The notes under the pieces are model-generated. The model was not told the origin of the DNA and did not search any database. It saw nothing but the letters and a program-made list of their open reading frames with translations. This document shows positions 26,350 to 35,344 of a stretch of DNA of 35,714 bases, piece after piece (the stretch's first letter is position 1; each line of letters starts with the position of its first letter). Source of the DNA: Burkholderiales bacterium PBB2 (GTDB lineage Bacteria; Pseudomonadota; Gammaproteobacteria; Burkholderiales; Burkholderiaceae_C); assembly GCA_002255955.1 (NCBI GenBank), contig NKIM01000024.1, positions 1 to 35,714 of the forward strand, read 5' to 3'. Position numbers and translations under genes: made by a program.

Positions 26350-28317
26350 ATGCGCCCATCTACGCCTTCCGCATCGGTGCCCAGCACCCCCGCCTGGGCC
26401 CGCCCGGGTGTGACCTGGTTCCGCAAGATGATGTTCCCGGCCAAGGCCGCGGTGATTCTGGTCTTGCTGATCCTGCCCATGGCGATGACGCTGGGCGTGC
26501 TGATCTCGGACCGCAAGGCCAGCTGGGATGCCACCGAAGCCGAGCGCACAGGCTTGGCCGCCATCCAGGCCATCCTGCCCGCCACCGAAGCCACCCAGCA
26601 GCTGCGCCGCGGCCTGGTGGACCAGGCCCAGGGCGTCGAGCGCAGCGATCTGCCGGCCCTGCAAGAGAAGTTCAAGAAAGCCTTCGAGCTGCTGCACAAG
26701 GAAGCCAAGCCGCGCCTGGACAGCTTTGCCGACAAGGGCGACGAACACTGGAAGCCCCTGATGGCCGCGCATGAGCGTGCCATCCACCAATCGCCCCAAG
26801 GCATGAGTGCGGCCGAGGTGCGCAAGCCCTATGTCGAGATCAGCACGCAACTGGGCGAGCTGGTCAAGCATGTGAGCGATGCCAGCGGCCTGGCCCTGGA
26901 CCCGGAAGGCGACACCTACTATCTGATGCTGATGTCAGCCGTCAGCCTGCCCCAGCTGATGGAAAACATGGGGCTGACCCGCGGCGCCCTGGTCAGCCAT
27001 GTGAAGGAACCCAAAAGCAGCACCCTGGCCGACGCAGCGGCCCGCGTGGCGCTGGACAAAGAGTTCTTGCGCAATATCGCGGAAGACCTGGCTCATGCCC
27101 TGGAGTTCAACCCCGAGCTCAAGCGCAGCAAGCTGGATGCCCATATGGGGAGCGCCGTGGCCTTTGTCGAACGCAGCGAGGCCATGCTGCGGCAAGACGA
27201 CGTCAGCGGCGTCAAGACGGCCGAGATCGTTCAGCAAGCCAGCACCAGCTTGAGCGATCTGGCCCAGATGCAGCGCGCCGTGGCCGCGCAGCTGGACCAA
27301 CTGCTGAAAGCGCGCCAGGACCGCCTGGTGCAGCGCACGGTCTTGGGTACCAGCGTCACCTTGATCCTGCTGGCCGCGGGCCTCTACTTCTTCTACTGCT
27401 TTTACCGGGTGATGAACTCGGGCATCCGCACCCTGATGCAGCGCATGCACGCCATGGCCGGCGGCGACCTGACCGACACCCTCACCCCCAAGGGCAAGGA
27501 CGAAACCGCGATGCTGATGGGCGCCCTGGCCGAGATGCAGCTGGCCCTGCGCAGCACCGTGCGCGAGGTGCGCGAGGCGGCCGATGTGATCAAGCTCTCG
27601 GCCGAGGAAGTGGCCACCGGCAGCATGGACCTGTCACAGCGCACCGAGCAGGCGGCCGCCAATCTGGAGGAAACCGCCTCGGCCATGGAGCAGATCAGCT
27701 CCACCGTGACGCAGACCACCGAAGGCTCCTCGCAAGCCGCCGGCGTGGCCAGCCAGAACGTCAAACTGGCCGATCAGGGCGGGCAGGTGATCGAGCAGGT
27801 GGTCAACACCATGTCCGAGATCCAGGACTCCAGCCGCCGCATCGGCGAGATCATCGGCGTGATCGACAGCATCGCCTTCCAGACCAACATCCTCGCGCTG
27901 AACGCCGCCGTGGAAGCCGCCCGGGCCGGCGAACAAGGCCGCGGCTTTGCCGTGGTGGCCAGCGAGGTGCGGGCCCTGGCCCAGCGCAGTGCCGAGGCCG
28001 CGCGCGAAATCAAGCAGCTGATCGTGGCCAGCGGTGAGCGGGTAGAGTTGGGCAACCGCATCGTCAGCGAGGCCGGCACCACCATGCGCGCCATCGTCGA
28101 AAGCACCAGCAAGGTGGGCAGCCTGCTGCAAGGCATCTCCAGCGGTGCGCGTGAACAGGCCCTGGGCATCGAGCAGGTCGGCAAGGCCATCCACGAACTG
28201 GACCAGATGACGCAGCAGAACGCCGCCCTGGTCGAGGAAACTGCCGCCGCCTCCAGCGGCATGCGCCAGCAGGCCGAGCAACTGGCCCGCGCGGTGGACG
28301 CCTTCAAGCTGCCCTGA
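26350..28317 (+). CDS. Methyl-accepting chemotaxis protein (chemoreceptor 3)
   Basis: A 655-residue chemoreceptor with a larger sensor than its two neighbours. TM1 is ~33-53 (AVILVLLILPMAMTLGVLIS) and TM2 ~330-355. Between them lie ~275 mostly helical residues, a size that fits a double helical bundle (HBM- or nitrate/TarH-like) rather than the short 4HB; the block SDASGLALDPEGDTYYLMLM is characteristic of this type of periplasmic domain in Burkholderiales. HAMP follows (GGDLTDTLTPKGKDE), then the signalling domain with tip [16 protein letters not shown]. There is no C-terminal pentapeptide. Methylation-type Q/E pairs flank the tip. No strong Shine-Dalgarno precedes the ATG at 26350; ATGs at residues 27-28 would leave TM1 close to the N-terminus and are possible. 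Preceded by a sigma-28-type promoter. Confidence 0.95.
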   Translation: MRPSTPSASVPSTPAWARPGVTWFRKMMFPAKAAVILVLLILPMAMTLGVLISDRKASWDATEAERTGLAAIQAILPATEATQQLRRGLVDQAQGVERSDLPALQEKFKKAFELLHKEAKPRLDSFADKGDEHWKPLMAAHERAIHQSPQGMSAAEVRKPYVEISTQLGELVKHVSDASGLALDPEGDTYYLMLMSAVSLPQLMENMGLTRGALVSHVKEPKSSTLADAAARVALDKEFLRNIAEDLAHALEFNPELKRSKLDAHMGSAVAFVERSEAMLRQDDVSGVKTAEIVQQASTSLSDLAQMQRAVAAQLDQLLKARQDRLVQRTVLGTSVTLILLAAGLYFFYCFYRVMNSGIRTLMQRMHAMAGGDLTDTLTPKGKDETAMLMGALAEMQLALRSTVREVREAADVIKLSAEEVATGSMDLSQRTEQAAANLEETASAMEQISSTVTQTTEGSSQAAGVASQNVKLADQGGQVIEQVVNTMSEIQDSSRRIGEIIGVIDSIAFQTNILALNAAVEAARAGEQGRGFAVVASEVRALAQRSAEAAREIKQLIVASGERVELGNRIVSEAGTTMRAIVESTSKVGSLLQGISSGAREQALGIEQVGKAIHELDQMTQQNAALVEETAAASSGMRQQAEQLARAVDAFKLP

Positions 28318-28322
28318 ACCTG

Positions 28323-28354
28323 CGACCGCACGACCGCACGACCGCACGACCGCG
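28323..28354. repeat. 8-bp tandem repeat, four copies
   Basis: CGACCGCA is repeated three times exactly and once with a final G, between the convergent chemoreceptor 3 and serine hydrolase genes. It lies outside both reading frames, so length changes would not alter a protein. Confidence 0.85.
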
Positions 28355-28362
28355 CTATCGCT

Positions 28363-29538
28363 CTACCGCGAAGCCGCGGCCGCCGGCCCTGGCTGTGGCG
28401 ATGGCGGCGGCGCCCGCCGCGCCGCGTGCATCAGCCGGATCACCTGCACCAGATCGCGCGGCGTGAAGCGGCTGCCGGCCTCGGTGTCCACCCGGTGCAC
28501 CATGACCAGGCGCTGCAGCGGATAGACGCCCAGCATGTGCACATCGACGCCGGTGTGGAAGAAGGCCGGCGGGTCCTCGGGCCGGGCCGGCAACAGCACA
28601 TCCCAGAGCCGGCCGTAGGCCAGGCCCCATTGCGGCTGCACCACCGACACGGGCTGGGTGCTTTGCTCGATCCAGTCGCGTGGCAACAGCTGGTGGCCGC
28701 GCCAGCGGCCGCCTTGCAGATAGAGCTGGCCGTAGAGGGCCAGGTCATGCGCACTGAGCCGGAAGTGCTGGGCGGGGAAGCGCGAGCGCGAGGGCTCCTG
28801 CTGCACAAAGCCATCCAGCCTGGCCAGCCAGGCCGCATCGGGCTCCGGATCGCCCTCGCTCCAGCGGCCGATGCGGGCCTGCCAGTCCAGCATGCCAAGC
28901 GTCTTGGCAATGTCCCGATCGAAAACCTCGAACACCGGCCCGCAGGCACGCTCCAGCACGGCGGCCGCGGCGTTGAAATCCCAGTTGTTGTAGTGCCAGT
29001 GCGTGCCCGGCGCATGGCTGCCGCGCGGCGGCTTGGCGGCCTGCATGGCGGCGCTCTCGGCTGCGGCCGGGTGGTAGATGCCCGAGCGCGACTGCAGCAG
29101 CTGCAGCACGGTGGCGCGGCGCTCCTCGGCCGTGAGCGCGGGCGCGTTGTCGTCGATGCCCAGCTCGGCCAGCGTGGTCTCCAGCCGCAGCCGGCCTCGC
29201 GCCACGCATTGCCCAACCAGGGCGTTCAACACCGCCTTGCGCATGGAATGCAGCAGCAAGGGCTTGCGCACATCGCCCCACTCGAAGAACACCCGTCCCT
29301 CGTGCAGCAAAAGCATCGATTGCGAGCCGGCCTGGGCCAGAAAAGCCGCCAGCGCCTGCAGGCGCTCGGCGTCGTAGCCCGCTTCGGCAGGGCTGATGCG
29401 CTCGAAGCGATCGGGGGCTGCGGCGGCTTGCACCGCCTGTGTTTCCTGCACGAGCAGCAGCAGCAGCAGCAAGCCAAACGCCAGGATTCCACGGCGCAGG
29501 GCGGAAGCAAGCGAGGGCATGTCCAGGCGGCAGCACAT
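28363..29538 (-). CDS. Secreted serine hydrolase of the beta-lactamase/penicillin-binding fold
   Basis: A ~391-residue protein (or 385 from the internal ATG at 29520, which gives a more usual N-terminus). A signal peptide or anchor has the run GLLLLLLLV, encoded by a CTG repeat. The catalytic set of the class C/EstB-like fold is present: Ser98-x-x-Lys101 in HSMRKAVL, Tyr183-Asn-Asn185 in HWHYNNWDF and His328-Thr-Gly in FFHTGVDV, which takes the place of KTG. Beta-lactamase (PF00144) relatives include esterases, D-aminopeptidases and 6-aminohexanoate-dimer hydrolases, the last being close in general layout. Substrate unknown. The photolyase gene ends 27 bp upstream on the same strand. The C-terminus is a Pro/Ala tail. 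Confidence 0.88.
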   Translation of the reverse strand: MCCRLDMPSLASALRRGILAFGLLLLLLLVQETQAVQAAAAPDRFERISPAEAGYDAERLQALAAFLAQAGSQSMLLLHEGRVFFEWGDVRKPLLLHSMRKAVLNALVGQCVARGRLRLETTLAELGIDDNAPALTAEERRATVLQLLQSRSGIYHPAAAESAAMQAAKPPRGSHAPGTHWHYNNWDFNAAAAVLERACGPVFEVFDRDIAKTLGMLDWQARIGRWSEGDPEPDAAWLARLDGFVQQEPSRSRFPAQHFRLSAHDLALYGQLYLQGGRWRGHQLLPRDWIEQSTQPVSVVQPQWGLAYGRLWDVLLPARPEDPPAFFHTGVDVHMLGVYPLQRLVMVHRVDTEAGSRFTPRDLVQVIRLMHAARRAPPPSPQPGPAAAASR

Positions 29539-29565
29539 GGCCGCAGTCTCGCACGGGCCGATCGC

Positions 29566-31086
29566 TCAGAACAGGCTTTGCTGGGCCTGCTCGGCGGCCG
29601 AAGGCGCTTCACGCCGGGCCGAGGCCCTGCTGGGCCGCGCTGTCGACGGCAGGCCGCTCTTGCGCGAACCATGCTTGTCCTGGATGCGCTCGGCCTCGGC
29701 CTGCGCCTCGGGGCTGCGGCGCTGGCCGTAGAGCGCCTCCTTGGCGCGGGCCAGAGCGGCGCGCTCGTCGACGATGGGCGCGGGGTAGGCCGCCGTGCCC
29801 AGCTCGGGCAGCCAGCGGCGCTGGTACTCGCCCAGCGGGTCGTGCTCGCGCGCCTGCTTGGCGGGCGAGTAGATGCGCAAGGTGTTGATGCCGGTGGTGC
29901 CCGATTGCATCTGCATCTGGCTCCAGTGGATGCCGGGCTCGAAGTCCAGAAACTGCCGGGCCAGGAAGAGGCCCGGCTCGCGCCAGTGCAGCCACAGGTG
30001 ATAGGCGGCAAAGCTGACCAGCATGGCCCGCATGCGAAAGTTCAGCCAGCCGGTGGCACGCAGCTGGCGCATGCATGCGTCCACCATGGGATAACCCGTC
30101 CGCCCCTCGCACCAGGCCTGGAAGCGCTCGCGGTCGGCGCCCTCCAGCAGCGCGCTTTCGCCGGGGCGCAAGCCATCGACAGCGCGGGCCAAGTTGCGCC
30201 ACTCCAGGGCCGGCTCGTCCTCCAGCTTTTGCATGAAATGGCAGTGCCAGCGCAGCCGGCTGGAAAAGCCGCGCAGGCCGTAGGCCAGGCTGCGGTCCTC
30301 CGTGCTGGCGATGCGGCGCTCGGTGGCCTGGTGCAGCAGGCGCATGGAGATGGTGCCGAAGGCGAGGTGGGCGCTGAGCCGGCTGCAGCCCTCGGCGGCG
30401 GTGAGCGGGCTGGACAGGGCGCTGCGGTAGTCGCGCCCGCGGCCTTCGAGAAAGCTGCCCAAGGTCTGCCAGGCGGCACGCTCGCCGGCCGGCGTGGCCG
30501 GCACGGTGCTGGGCGCGAAGCCCAGGTCCTGCAGCCCGGGCAGCGGCACGGGCCGCGGATCCAGCCAGGGCTTGAAGCCAAGGGGCCGCGGCAGCGGCGC
30601 CGCATCCATGCGCTGGGCCCAGAGCGCGGCCCAGCCGCTGCGCGACTTCAGGCGCCGCACCACCCCGGTCTGCGGCCACTCCTGCCAGGCCACGCCGCAG
30701 GCGCGGCACCAGCGGGAGACCTCGATGTCACGAACATAACTCCAGCCTGTGCCGGTTTCCTCGTGGCTGAGCAGATGGCTGAACCCCAGCTCCTGGCGCA
30801 GCTGTTCCAGCACCGCCACGGCTGAGCCCACGCGCACGATCAGGGGCAGGCCGATGCGGGCCAGGTCTTGCTGCAGCGCCTCGGCACAGGCCAACAGGAA
30901 CTCGACATGCCGGGCCTCGCACTCGGGGCTCTGCAGCCACTCGGGCTCGATCAGCAGCAGGGCCGCCGCGCGCTCGAACTGCGTAGATTCCACCAGCGGC
31001 GCATGGTCGAGCAAACGCAAGTCGCGCTTGAACCAGACCAGGGCGGTAGGGGTGAAAGGGTGGGAGGATGCGGTCAGGGGCCTCAT
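29566..31086 (-). CDS. Cryptochrome/deoxyribodipyrimidine photolyase family protein
   Basis: A 506-residue flavoprotein. The N-terminal photolyase domain begins ALVWFKRDLRLLDHAPL; the C-terminal FAD-binding domain has GRTGYPMVDACMRQLRATGWLNFRMR, DFEPGIHWSQMQMQSGTTG and RIYSPAKQ, the last two being core FAD-contact blocks. The family repairs UV-made pyrimidine dimers using light, or acts as a blue-light sensor. The Trp in IHWSQ and the whole GTTGIN run point to the branch that NCBI names cryptochrome/photolyase rather than to E. coli PhrB, so repair activity is likely but not proven. The last ~55 residues are a low-complexity basic/Ala tail. No Shine-Dalgarno is visible before the ATG at 31086. 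It lies between the AbgT and serine hydrolase genes on one strand. Confidence 0.93.
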   Translation of the reverse strand: MRPLTASSHPFTPTALVWFKRDLRLLDHAPLVESTQFERAAALLLIEPEWLQSPECEARHVEFLLACAEALQQDLARIGLPLIVRVGSAVAVLEQLRQELGFSHLLSHEETGTGWSYVRDIEVSRWCRACGVAWQEWPQTGVVRRLKSRSGWAALWAQRMDAAPLPRPLGFKPWLDPRPVPLPGLQDLGFAPSTVPATPAGERAAWQTLGSFLEGRGRDYRSALSSPLTAAEGCSRLSAHLAFGTISMRLLHQATERRIASTEDRSLAYGLRGFSSRLRWHCHFMQKLEDEPALEWRNLARAVDGLRPGESALLEGADRERFQAWCEGRTGYPMVDACMRQLRATGWLNFRMRAMLVSFAAYHLWLHWREPGLFLARQFLDFEPGIHWSQMQMQSGTTGINTLRIYSPAKQAREHDPLGEYQRRWLPELGTAAYPAPIVDERAALARAKEALYGQRRSPEAQAEAERIQDKHGSRKSGLPSTARPSRASARREAPSAAEQAQQSLF

Positions 31087-31187
31087 GCGGGGCTGGGGGG
31101 CGGCCTTCGTGCCACCCCCACAGCGGCCCGCAGACTAGCGCGAAAGCCAAGGCCTCGGGGCCAGCGGGGCTTCCGCGGCGCCTGCCA

Positions 31188-32780
31188 TCAAGGCACAGGG
31201 TAGACGTAGCTGGCGCCCACACCCAGGGGGAAGCCCAGGGCCCAGAAACCCAGCAGGAAGGCCGTCCAGCCGACCAGCAGGGCCAGCGAATAGGGCAGCA
31301 TCAGCGCGATCAGCGTGCCAATGCCGGCGCCTTTTACATACTTCTGGCAGAACACCACGATCAAGGGGAAGTAAGGCATCAAGGGCGTGATGATGTTGGT
31401 GGAACTGTCACCGACGCGGTAGGCCGCTTGGGTCAGATCGGGCGAGATGCCCAGCTGCATCAGCATCGGCACCATGATGGCGCCGATCAGCGCCCACTTG
31501 GCCGAGGCGGAGCCGATCAGCAGATTGACCACGCTGGTCAACAGCACCATGCCGATCAAGGTGATGCCCGTCGGGAAGGCCATGTCCTTGAGCCAGCTGG
31601 CGCCCTTGATGGCCAGCAAGGCCCCTAGGTTCGACTGGCCAAAGGCGTAGATGAACTGCGCGCAGAAGAAGGCCATGACGATGTAGTAGCCCATGCCGCT
31701 CATGGCCTTGCTCATGCCCTTGACGATGTCAGCATGGCTCTGGATGCTGCCCGAGGCATAGCCGTAGACCACGCCCGGGATCAGGAAGAACACAAAGATC
31801 AGCGCGACGATGGATTTCATCAACGGGGCCGCGGCCGCCGCCAGCTCGCCTGCCGGGCTGCGCCAGGCCGAATCCGCCGGCAGCACCGCCGCCACGAACA
31901 GGCCCGCGGCCACCAGCGTGGCCAGGCCGGCCATCAGCAGGCCGCGTTTTTCCTTGGCGCTCAGGGGCTCGATCTTGGGCAGCTCGGCCGGGTCACCATC
32001 CACCGCCGTGCTCTTGCGCAGGCGCGGTTCGATCAGCAGATCGGTCACCGCCCAGCCCAGCAGCACGATCATCAGGGCCGAAGCGGAGGTGAAGTAGAAG
32101 TTGTTGAGCGGGTTGATGACGATGGCCGCCGCGGCCGGGTCGGCCGACAGGCGGGCCGCCACCTGGGTCAGGCCGGCGAGCAAGGGGTCCAGGCTGGACG
32201 GGATGAAGAAGGTGGCCGAGAAACCGCCCGACACCCCGGCAAAGGCCGCCGAAATACCGGCCAAGGGGTGGCGACCGGCGGCATAGAACATCACCGCGCC
32301 GAGCGGGATGACCAGCACATAACCCGCATCCACCGCGACATGGCTGAGGATGCCCACCGCGATCAGCACCGGCGTCAGCAAGGCGCGTGCAGTGACGGCC
32401 AGGATGGCCCGCAGGCCGGCGTTGATGAAGCCGGTGTGCTCCGCCACACCCAGGCCCAGCATGGCCACCAGCACCACACCCAGCGGCGCGAAGCCGGTGA
32501 AGTTGGTGACCAAGCCCGAAGCAAAGGCGGCCAGGGCCGCACCCGAGAGCAGGTTCTTGATAGCGATGGGCTGCTGGCTGCGCGGGTCGATGTCGGTGAA
32601 CTGCATGCTCGACATCCACCAGGACAGCAGCCAGACCAGCACCATCAGCAAGGCAAACAGAATGGCCGGATCGGGCAGTTTGTTGCCCAGGCGCTCGACG
32701 GCGTTGAGCGCGCGTGCCAGCGGCGACAAGGGAGGGTTGGCCGCAGTCGCGGGCGCTGCGGGCGGAGTGGGTGAGGTCAT
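31188..32780 (-). CDS. AbgT family transporter
   Basis: A 530-residue inner-membrane protein with about 11-13 hydrophobic spans. The start of the core (ERLGNKLPDPAILFALLMVLV), the ALAAFASGLVTNFTGFAPLG block, VAEHTGFINAGLRA and LLIGSASAKWALIGAIMVPM are diagnostic of AbgT (PF03806). Family members take up p-aminobenzoyl-glutamate for folate salvage or, in MtrF and YdaH, export sulfonamide-like compounds. No abgA/abgB peptidase gene is adjacent, so direction and substrate are open. No clear Shine-Dalgarno precedes the ATG; instead a perfect hairpin AGGGCT/AGCCCT (32788-32802) ends 8 nt before it and could limit ribosome access. Confidence 0.94.
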   Translation of the reverse strand: MTSPTPPAAPATAANPPLSPLARALNAVERLGNKLPDPAILFALLMVLVWLLSWWMSSMQFTDIDPRSQQPIAIKNLLSGAALAAFASGLVTNFTGFAPLGVVLVAMLGLGVAEHTGFINAGLRAILAVTARALLTPVLIAVGILSHVAVDAGYVLVIPLGAVMFYAAGRHPLAGISAAFAGVSGGFSATFFIPSSLDPLLAGLTQVAARLSADPAAAAIVINPLNNFYFTSASALMIVLLGWAVTDLLIEPRLRKSTAVDGDPAELPKIEPLSAKEKRGLLMAGLATLVAAGLFVAAVLPADSAWRSPAGELAAAAAPLMKSIVALIFVFFLIPGVVYGYASGSIQSHADIVKGMSKAMSGMGYYIVMAFFCAQFIYAFGQSNLGALLAIKGASWLKDMAFPTGITLIGMVLLTSVVNLLIGSASAKWALIGAIMVPMLMQLGISPDLTQAAYRVGDSSTNIITPLMPYFPLIVVFCQKYVKGAGIGTLIALMLPYSLALLVGWTAFLLGFWALGFPLGVGASYVYPVP

Positions 32781-32871
32781 GATGTGGAGGGCTCAAAGCC
32801 CTTGAGGTTCAAGAAATTCAGCAGCTCGCCCTGCGGGCCTGTCTGACCGAGCACGCTCTGGCAGCCAGCCA

Positions 32872-33708
32872 TCAGCCCAAAGCATCGGCCCACAGGGTGG
32901 CCAGCTTTTTCCAGCCGCGCGCATTGGGGTGGATTTCATTCTTCCAGTCGCCGCTGCTGCCGGTGCTGCCTTCCGCGGCGGGAGTCAGGATGCCGGTGGT
33001 GGGCACGGCCGTCACGCCGCCATGCGCCGAGGCCCAGCCCTGCACCACCGCCTGGATGTCCTTGAACAAGCCTCGGGTCAGCGCCGGCCAGAGCACTGGG
33101 TCGATGTGGTTCTTGACATAGGCCTGGTAAAGCCATGGCCCGATCACGCCCTCCAGCGCGGGCGCATTGCGCGCGGTGGGGGTGTCGTAGCCGTTCAGGA
33201 ACATCGGCGTGTCGGCATTGAGCGGGCTGTCGCGCAAGGCCTGCACCATGGCGCTGAAATTGACGTCCAGGTAATGCCGCAGCAGGCTCAAGGCCTCGGG
33301 CCGAACGCAGGCATAGCCATCGCTCGGCAAGGGCTGGCCGGCCATCTCGCGCAGCAAGCCTTGGCCCGGCTTGGGGTCGCGTGCGGCGTCGATGAAATCA
33401 TTGCCCCCGGCGCTGAAGAGCACGCCGTCAAAGCGCTGCTGGCGCAACCACCAGACGTAATCGCCTTGCATGGTCTGCTCGATGCGCTGCAGGGTCTGGC
33501 CCGAAGTGGAGATGTTGATGATCAGGCAGCTCTGATCGCGCCGATTGAACTCCTGCACCAGGTAGTAGGGCAGCGAGCCCTGGGCCAAGGCGCTGGCGTC
33601 CATCCAGGAATCGCCCTCGGCCAGGTAGGTGCGCTGGAAGGGGCCTTTGCGATCGACGCGCTCAGGGTGGGCCAGGTACTGCGCGCCGCTGATGAGAACG
33701 GAACTCAT
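32872..33708 (-). CDS. SGNH/GDSL-type hydrolase
   Basis: A 278-residue hydrolase without signal peptide. Block I is EGDSWMD with Ser34, block III SAGGNDF (Gly101-Asn103), and block V NEIHPN with His260; the usual Asp three residues before His is Asn here, as in several SGNH branches. These residues make an esterase/lipase-like or carbohydrate-esterase active site. The frame is open to 33777, but a strong GAGGAGG lies 7 nt before the ATG at 33708 and settles the start. It follows the MoaD-like gene by 113 bp on the same strand and precedes abgT-like by 91 bp. Substrate unknown. Confidence 0.9.
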   Translation of the reverse strand: MSSVLISGAQYLAHPERVDRKGPFQRTYLAEGDSWMDASALAQGSLPYYLVQEFNRRDQSCLIINISTSGQTLQRIEQTMQGDYVWWLRQQRFDGVLFSAGGNDFIDAARDPKPGQGLLREMAGQPLPSDGYACVRPEALSLLRHYLDVNFSAMVQALRDSPLNADTPMFLNGYDTPTARNAPALEGVIGPWLYQAYVKNHIDPVLWPALTRGLFKDIQAVVQGWASAHGGVTAVPTTGILTPAAEGSTGSSGDWKNEIHPNARGWKKLATLWADALG

Positions 33709-33821
33709 GGATACGCCTCCTCGTCGGGCCGCAGGGGCCCGGTTTGTTCGGAGCGCACAGCCTCCAGCAAGCGCCATGGCAGCGCCAGACGGGCTTTCCC
33801 GAGGTCAGCTCAGCAGCGTCC

Positions 33822-34106
33822 TCAGCCGCCACTGAGCGCCAGCACCACGGCCACGAGATCTTCGGCCGCGAGAGCGTGCTGCAGATCGCGCACGCCCAGG
33901 CCATTGACGAAGATGCGTAGATTGGCGCGCAGCAGCCCCTGCTCATCCACCACCCGAAAGCGCAGGCCCGGATGGCGCCGGTCGAGCGCATCGAAGAGCG
34001 AGTCCAGCGTGCACACGCCCTGCGCGTTCAGCGCCTCGGCATGCGGCAGCTCGAACTGCAGCTGCGGCGCATAACTGCGCAGGGCGCCGGGCAGCATGAG
34101 CTTCAT
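33822..34106 (-). CDS. MoaD/ThiS-like ubiquitin-fold protein
   Basis: A 94-residue protein of beta-grasp type. The N-terminal strand MKLMLPGALRSYA, helix LDSLFDALDRRHPGLRFRV, strand LRIFVNG and the end DLVAVVLALSGG match MoaD/ThiS (PF02597). The chain ends exactly in Gly-Gly, the feature that MoaD and ThiS need for adenylation and thiocarboxylate formation. No moaE, moeB, thiF or thiG gene is in the window. The ATG overlaps the stop of the propeller gene upstream (ATGA at 34103-34106), so the two are translated together. MoaD-like genes next to BNR-propeller genes are something I recall from other genomes, but I know of no worked-out function. Confidence 0.86.
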   Translation of the reverse strand: MKLMLPGALRSYAPQLQFELPHAEALNAQGVCTLDSLFDALDRRHPGLRFRVVDEQGLLRANLRIFVNGLGVRDLQHALAAEDLVAVVLALSGG

Positions 34107-35344
34107 GCCGGATCGTCCAGCTCGGCCACCTCGACGGCGTAGATCTCGGGCAGATGGCGGGCGATGTTCTGCCACTTCGCGCCCTCATCGCGGCCGATCC
34201 AGAGCTCGCCGCTGGTGGTGCCCAGGTAGAGCGCCGGTTTCGCCTGCGCATCCACCGTCATGGCCTGGCGCTTGATGGTCCACCAGGCCTGGCTCTCGGG
34301 GAGGCCCTCATCCAGGCGCTGCCAGGTCTTGCCGGCGTTGCGAGTGATGTAGGCGGCGGGCTGGCCGCCCGGGGCGGTGCGCGGCCAGACGTCTTGCCCG
34401 TCCATGGGGAAGACCCAGGCCGTGTCCGGGTCGCGCGGATGCACCACCATGGGAAAGCCGATGTCACCCACGCGCTTGGGCATCTTGCGGCCGATGCGCT
34501 GCCAGACAGCGTCCTCGGCCCGGCCTGTGCGGTCCAGGCGGTAGATGCCGCAGTGGTTCTGCTGGTAGAGCCGATCCGGCTGCGTGGGGCAGATGCGCAG
34601 GCAATGCGGGTCGTGGAAGGTGATGGTGTTGGGGTCGAAGCCGCCCACCACCTCCATGCCCTGGATCAGAGGGCTCCAGCTGGCGCCCCCGTCGCGCGAT
34701 TCATGCACGCCGCCGCCCGACATGCCGAAGTAGAGATGCTGGGGGTCACGCGGGTCGACGATCACCGAATGCAGCTTGGGGCCGTCCGGCGTGCCGTCCT
34801 GGGCCGAGCCCATCCATTCACGGAACTGCGCGCTGTCGTTGACTGCAGGCAGGGGCTGCCAGCGCTCTCCACCATCGTCCGAGCGGAACAGGCCTTGCGG
34901 CGAGGTGCCCACATACCAGCGGCCTGGCTCGCTGGCATGGCCCGGCGTGAGCCAGAAGCTGTGGTCCACCGAGCGGGCGGGCAGCGTGCTGCCGGCCTGC
35001 GGCGCGGCAAAGGCGGGCGGCTGGGCCGCTTCCTTCCAGCTGCGCCCCAGATTGCTGGAGCGAAAAATCGTCGGGCCCAGATGCCCGGTCTTGGCCGCGG
35101 CCAGCAGGGTGCGGCCATCGCGCGGGTCCAGCACCAGATGGCTGATGGTGTGGCCCAGGAAATGCGGGCCGTCCACCGTCCAGCTGCGGCGCTTGGCATC
35201 GCTGTGGAACAGCCAGGCACCCTTGCGCGTGGCCACCAGCACAACGATGCGGCGCGCGGGGCGACTGGACGCCGACCGACTGGGGGCCGACCGGGCAGAG
35301 GCCGGGCGGGATGCGGGGGCGCGGACGGTGCGACTGGGGCTCAT
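34103..35344 (-). CDS. BNR/Asp-box repeat beta-propeller protein (sialidase-like fold)
   Basis: A 413-residue protein. After a ~30-residue Ser/Arg/Ala-rich start (no clear signal peptide) come repeated Asp-box motifs of the form S-x-D-x-G-x-x-W: SSNLGRSW, RSDDGGERW, SRDGGASW, TRNAGKTW and GRDEGAKW, spaced through the protein and predicting a propeller of five to seven blades. The family is labelled exo-alpha-sialidase or WD40/YVTN/BNR-like, but the catalytic Arg triad, Tyr and Asp of true sialidases cannot be recognised, so enzymatic activity is doubtful. AAGGAG 8 nt before the ATG at 35344 supports the start. The stop overlaps the start of the MoaD-like gene, implying that the two proteins act together. 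Confidence 0.87.
   Translation of the reverse strand: MSPSRTVRAPASRPASARSAPSRSASSRPARRIVVLVATRKGAWLFHSDAKRRSWTVDGPHFLGHTISHLVLDPRDGRTLLAAAKTGHLGPTIFRSSNLGRSWKEAAQPPAFAAPQAGSTLPARSVDHSFWLTPGHASEPGRWYVGTSPQGLFRSDDGGERWQPLPAVNDSAQFREWMGSAQDGTPDGPKLHSVIVDPRDPQHLYFGMSGGGVHESRDGGASWSPLIQGMEVVGGFDPNTITFHDPHCLRICPTQPDRLYQQNHCGIYRLDRTGRAEDAVWQRIGRKMPKRVGDIGFPMVVHPRDPDTAWVFPMDGQDVWPRTAPGGQPAAYITRNAGKTWQRLDEGLPESQAWWTIKRQAMTVDAQAKPALYLGTTSGELWIGRDEGAKWQNIARHLPEIYAVEVAELDDPA

Noticed and set aside
28323-28354. CRISPR-like array
   Set aside because: The 8-bp units are contiguous with no spacers, and there are no cas genes.
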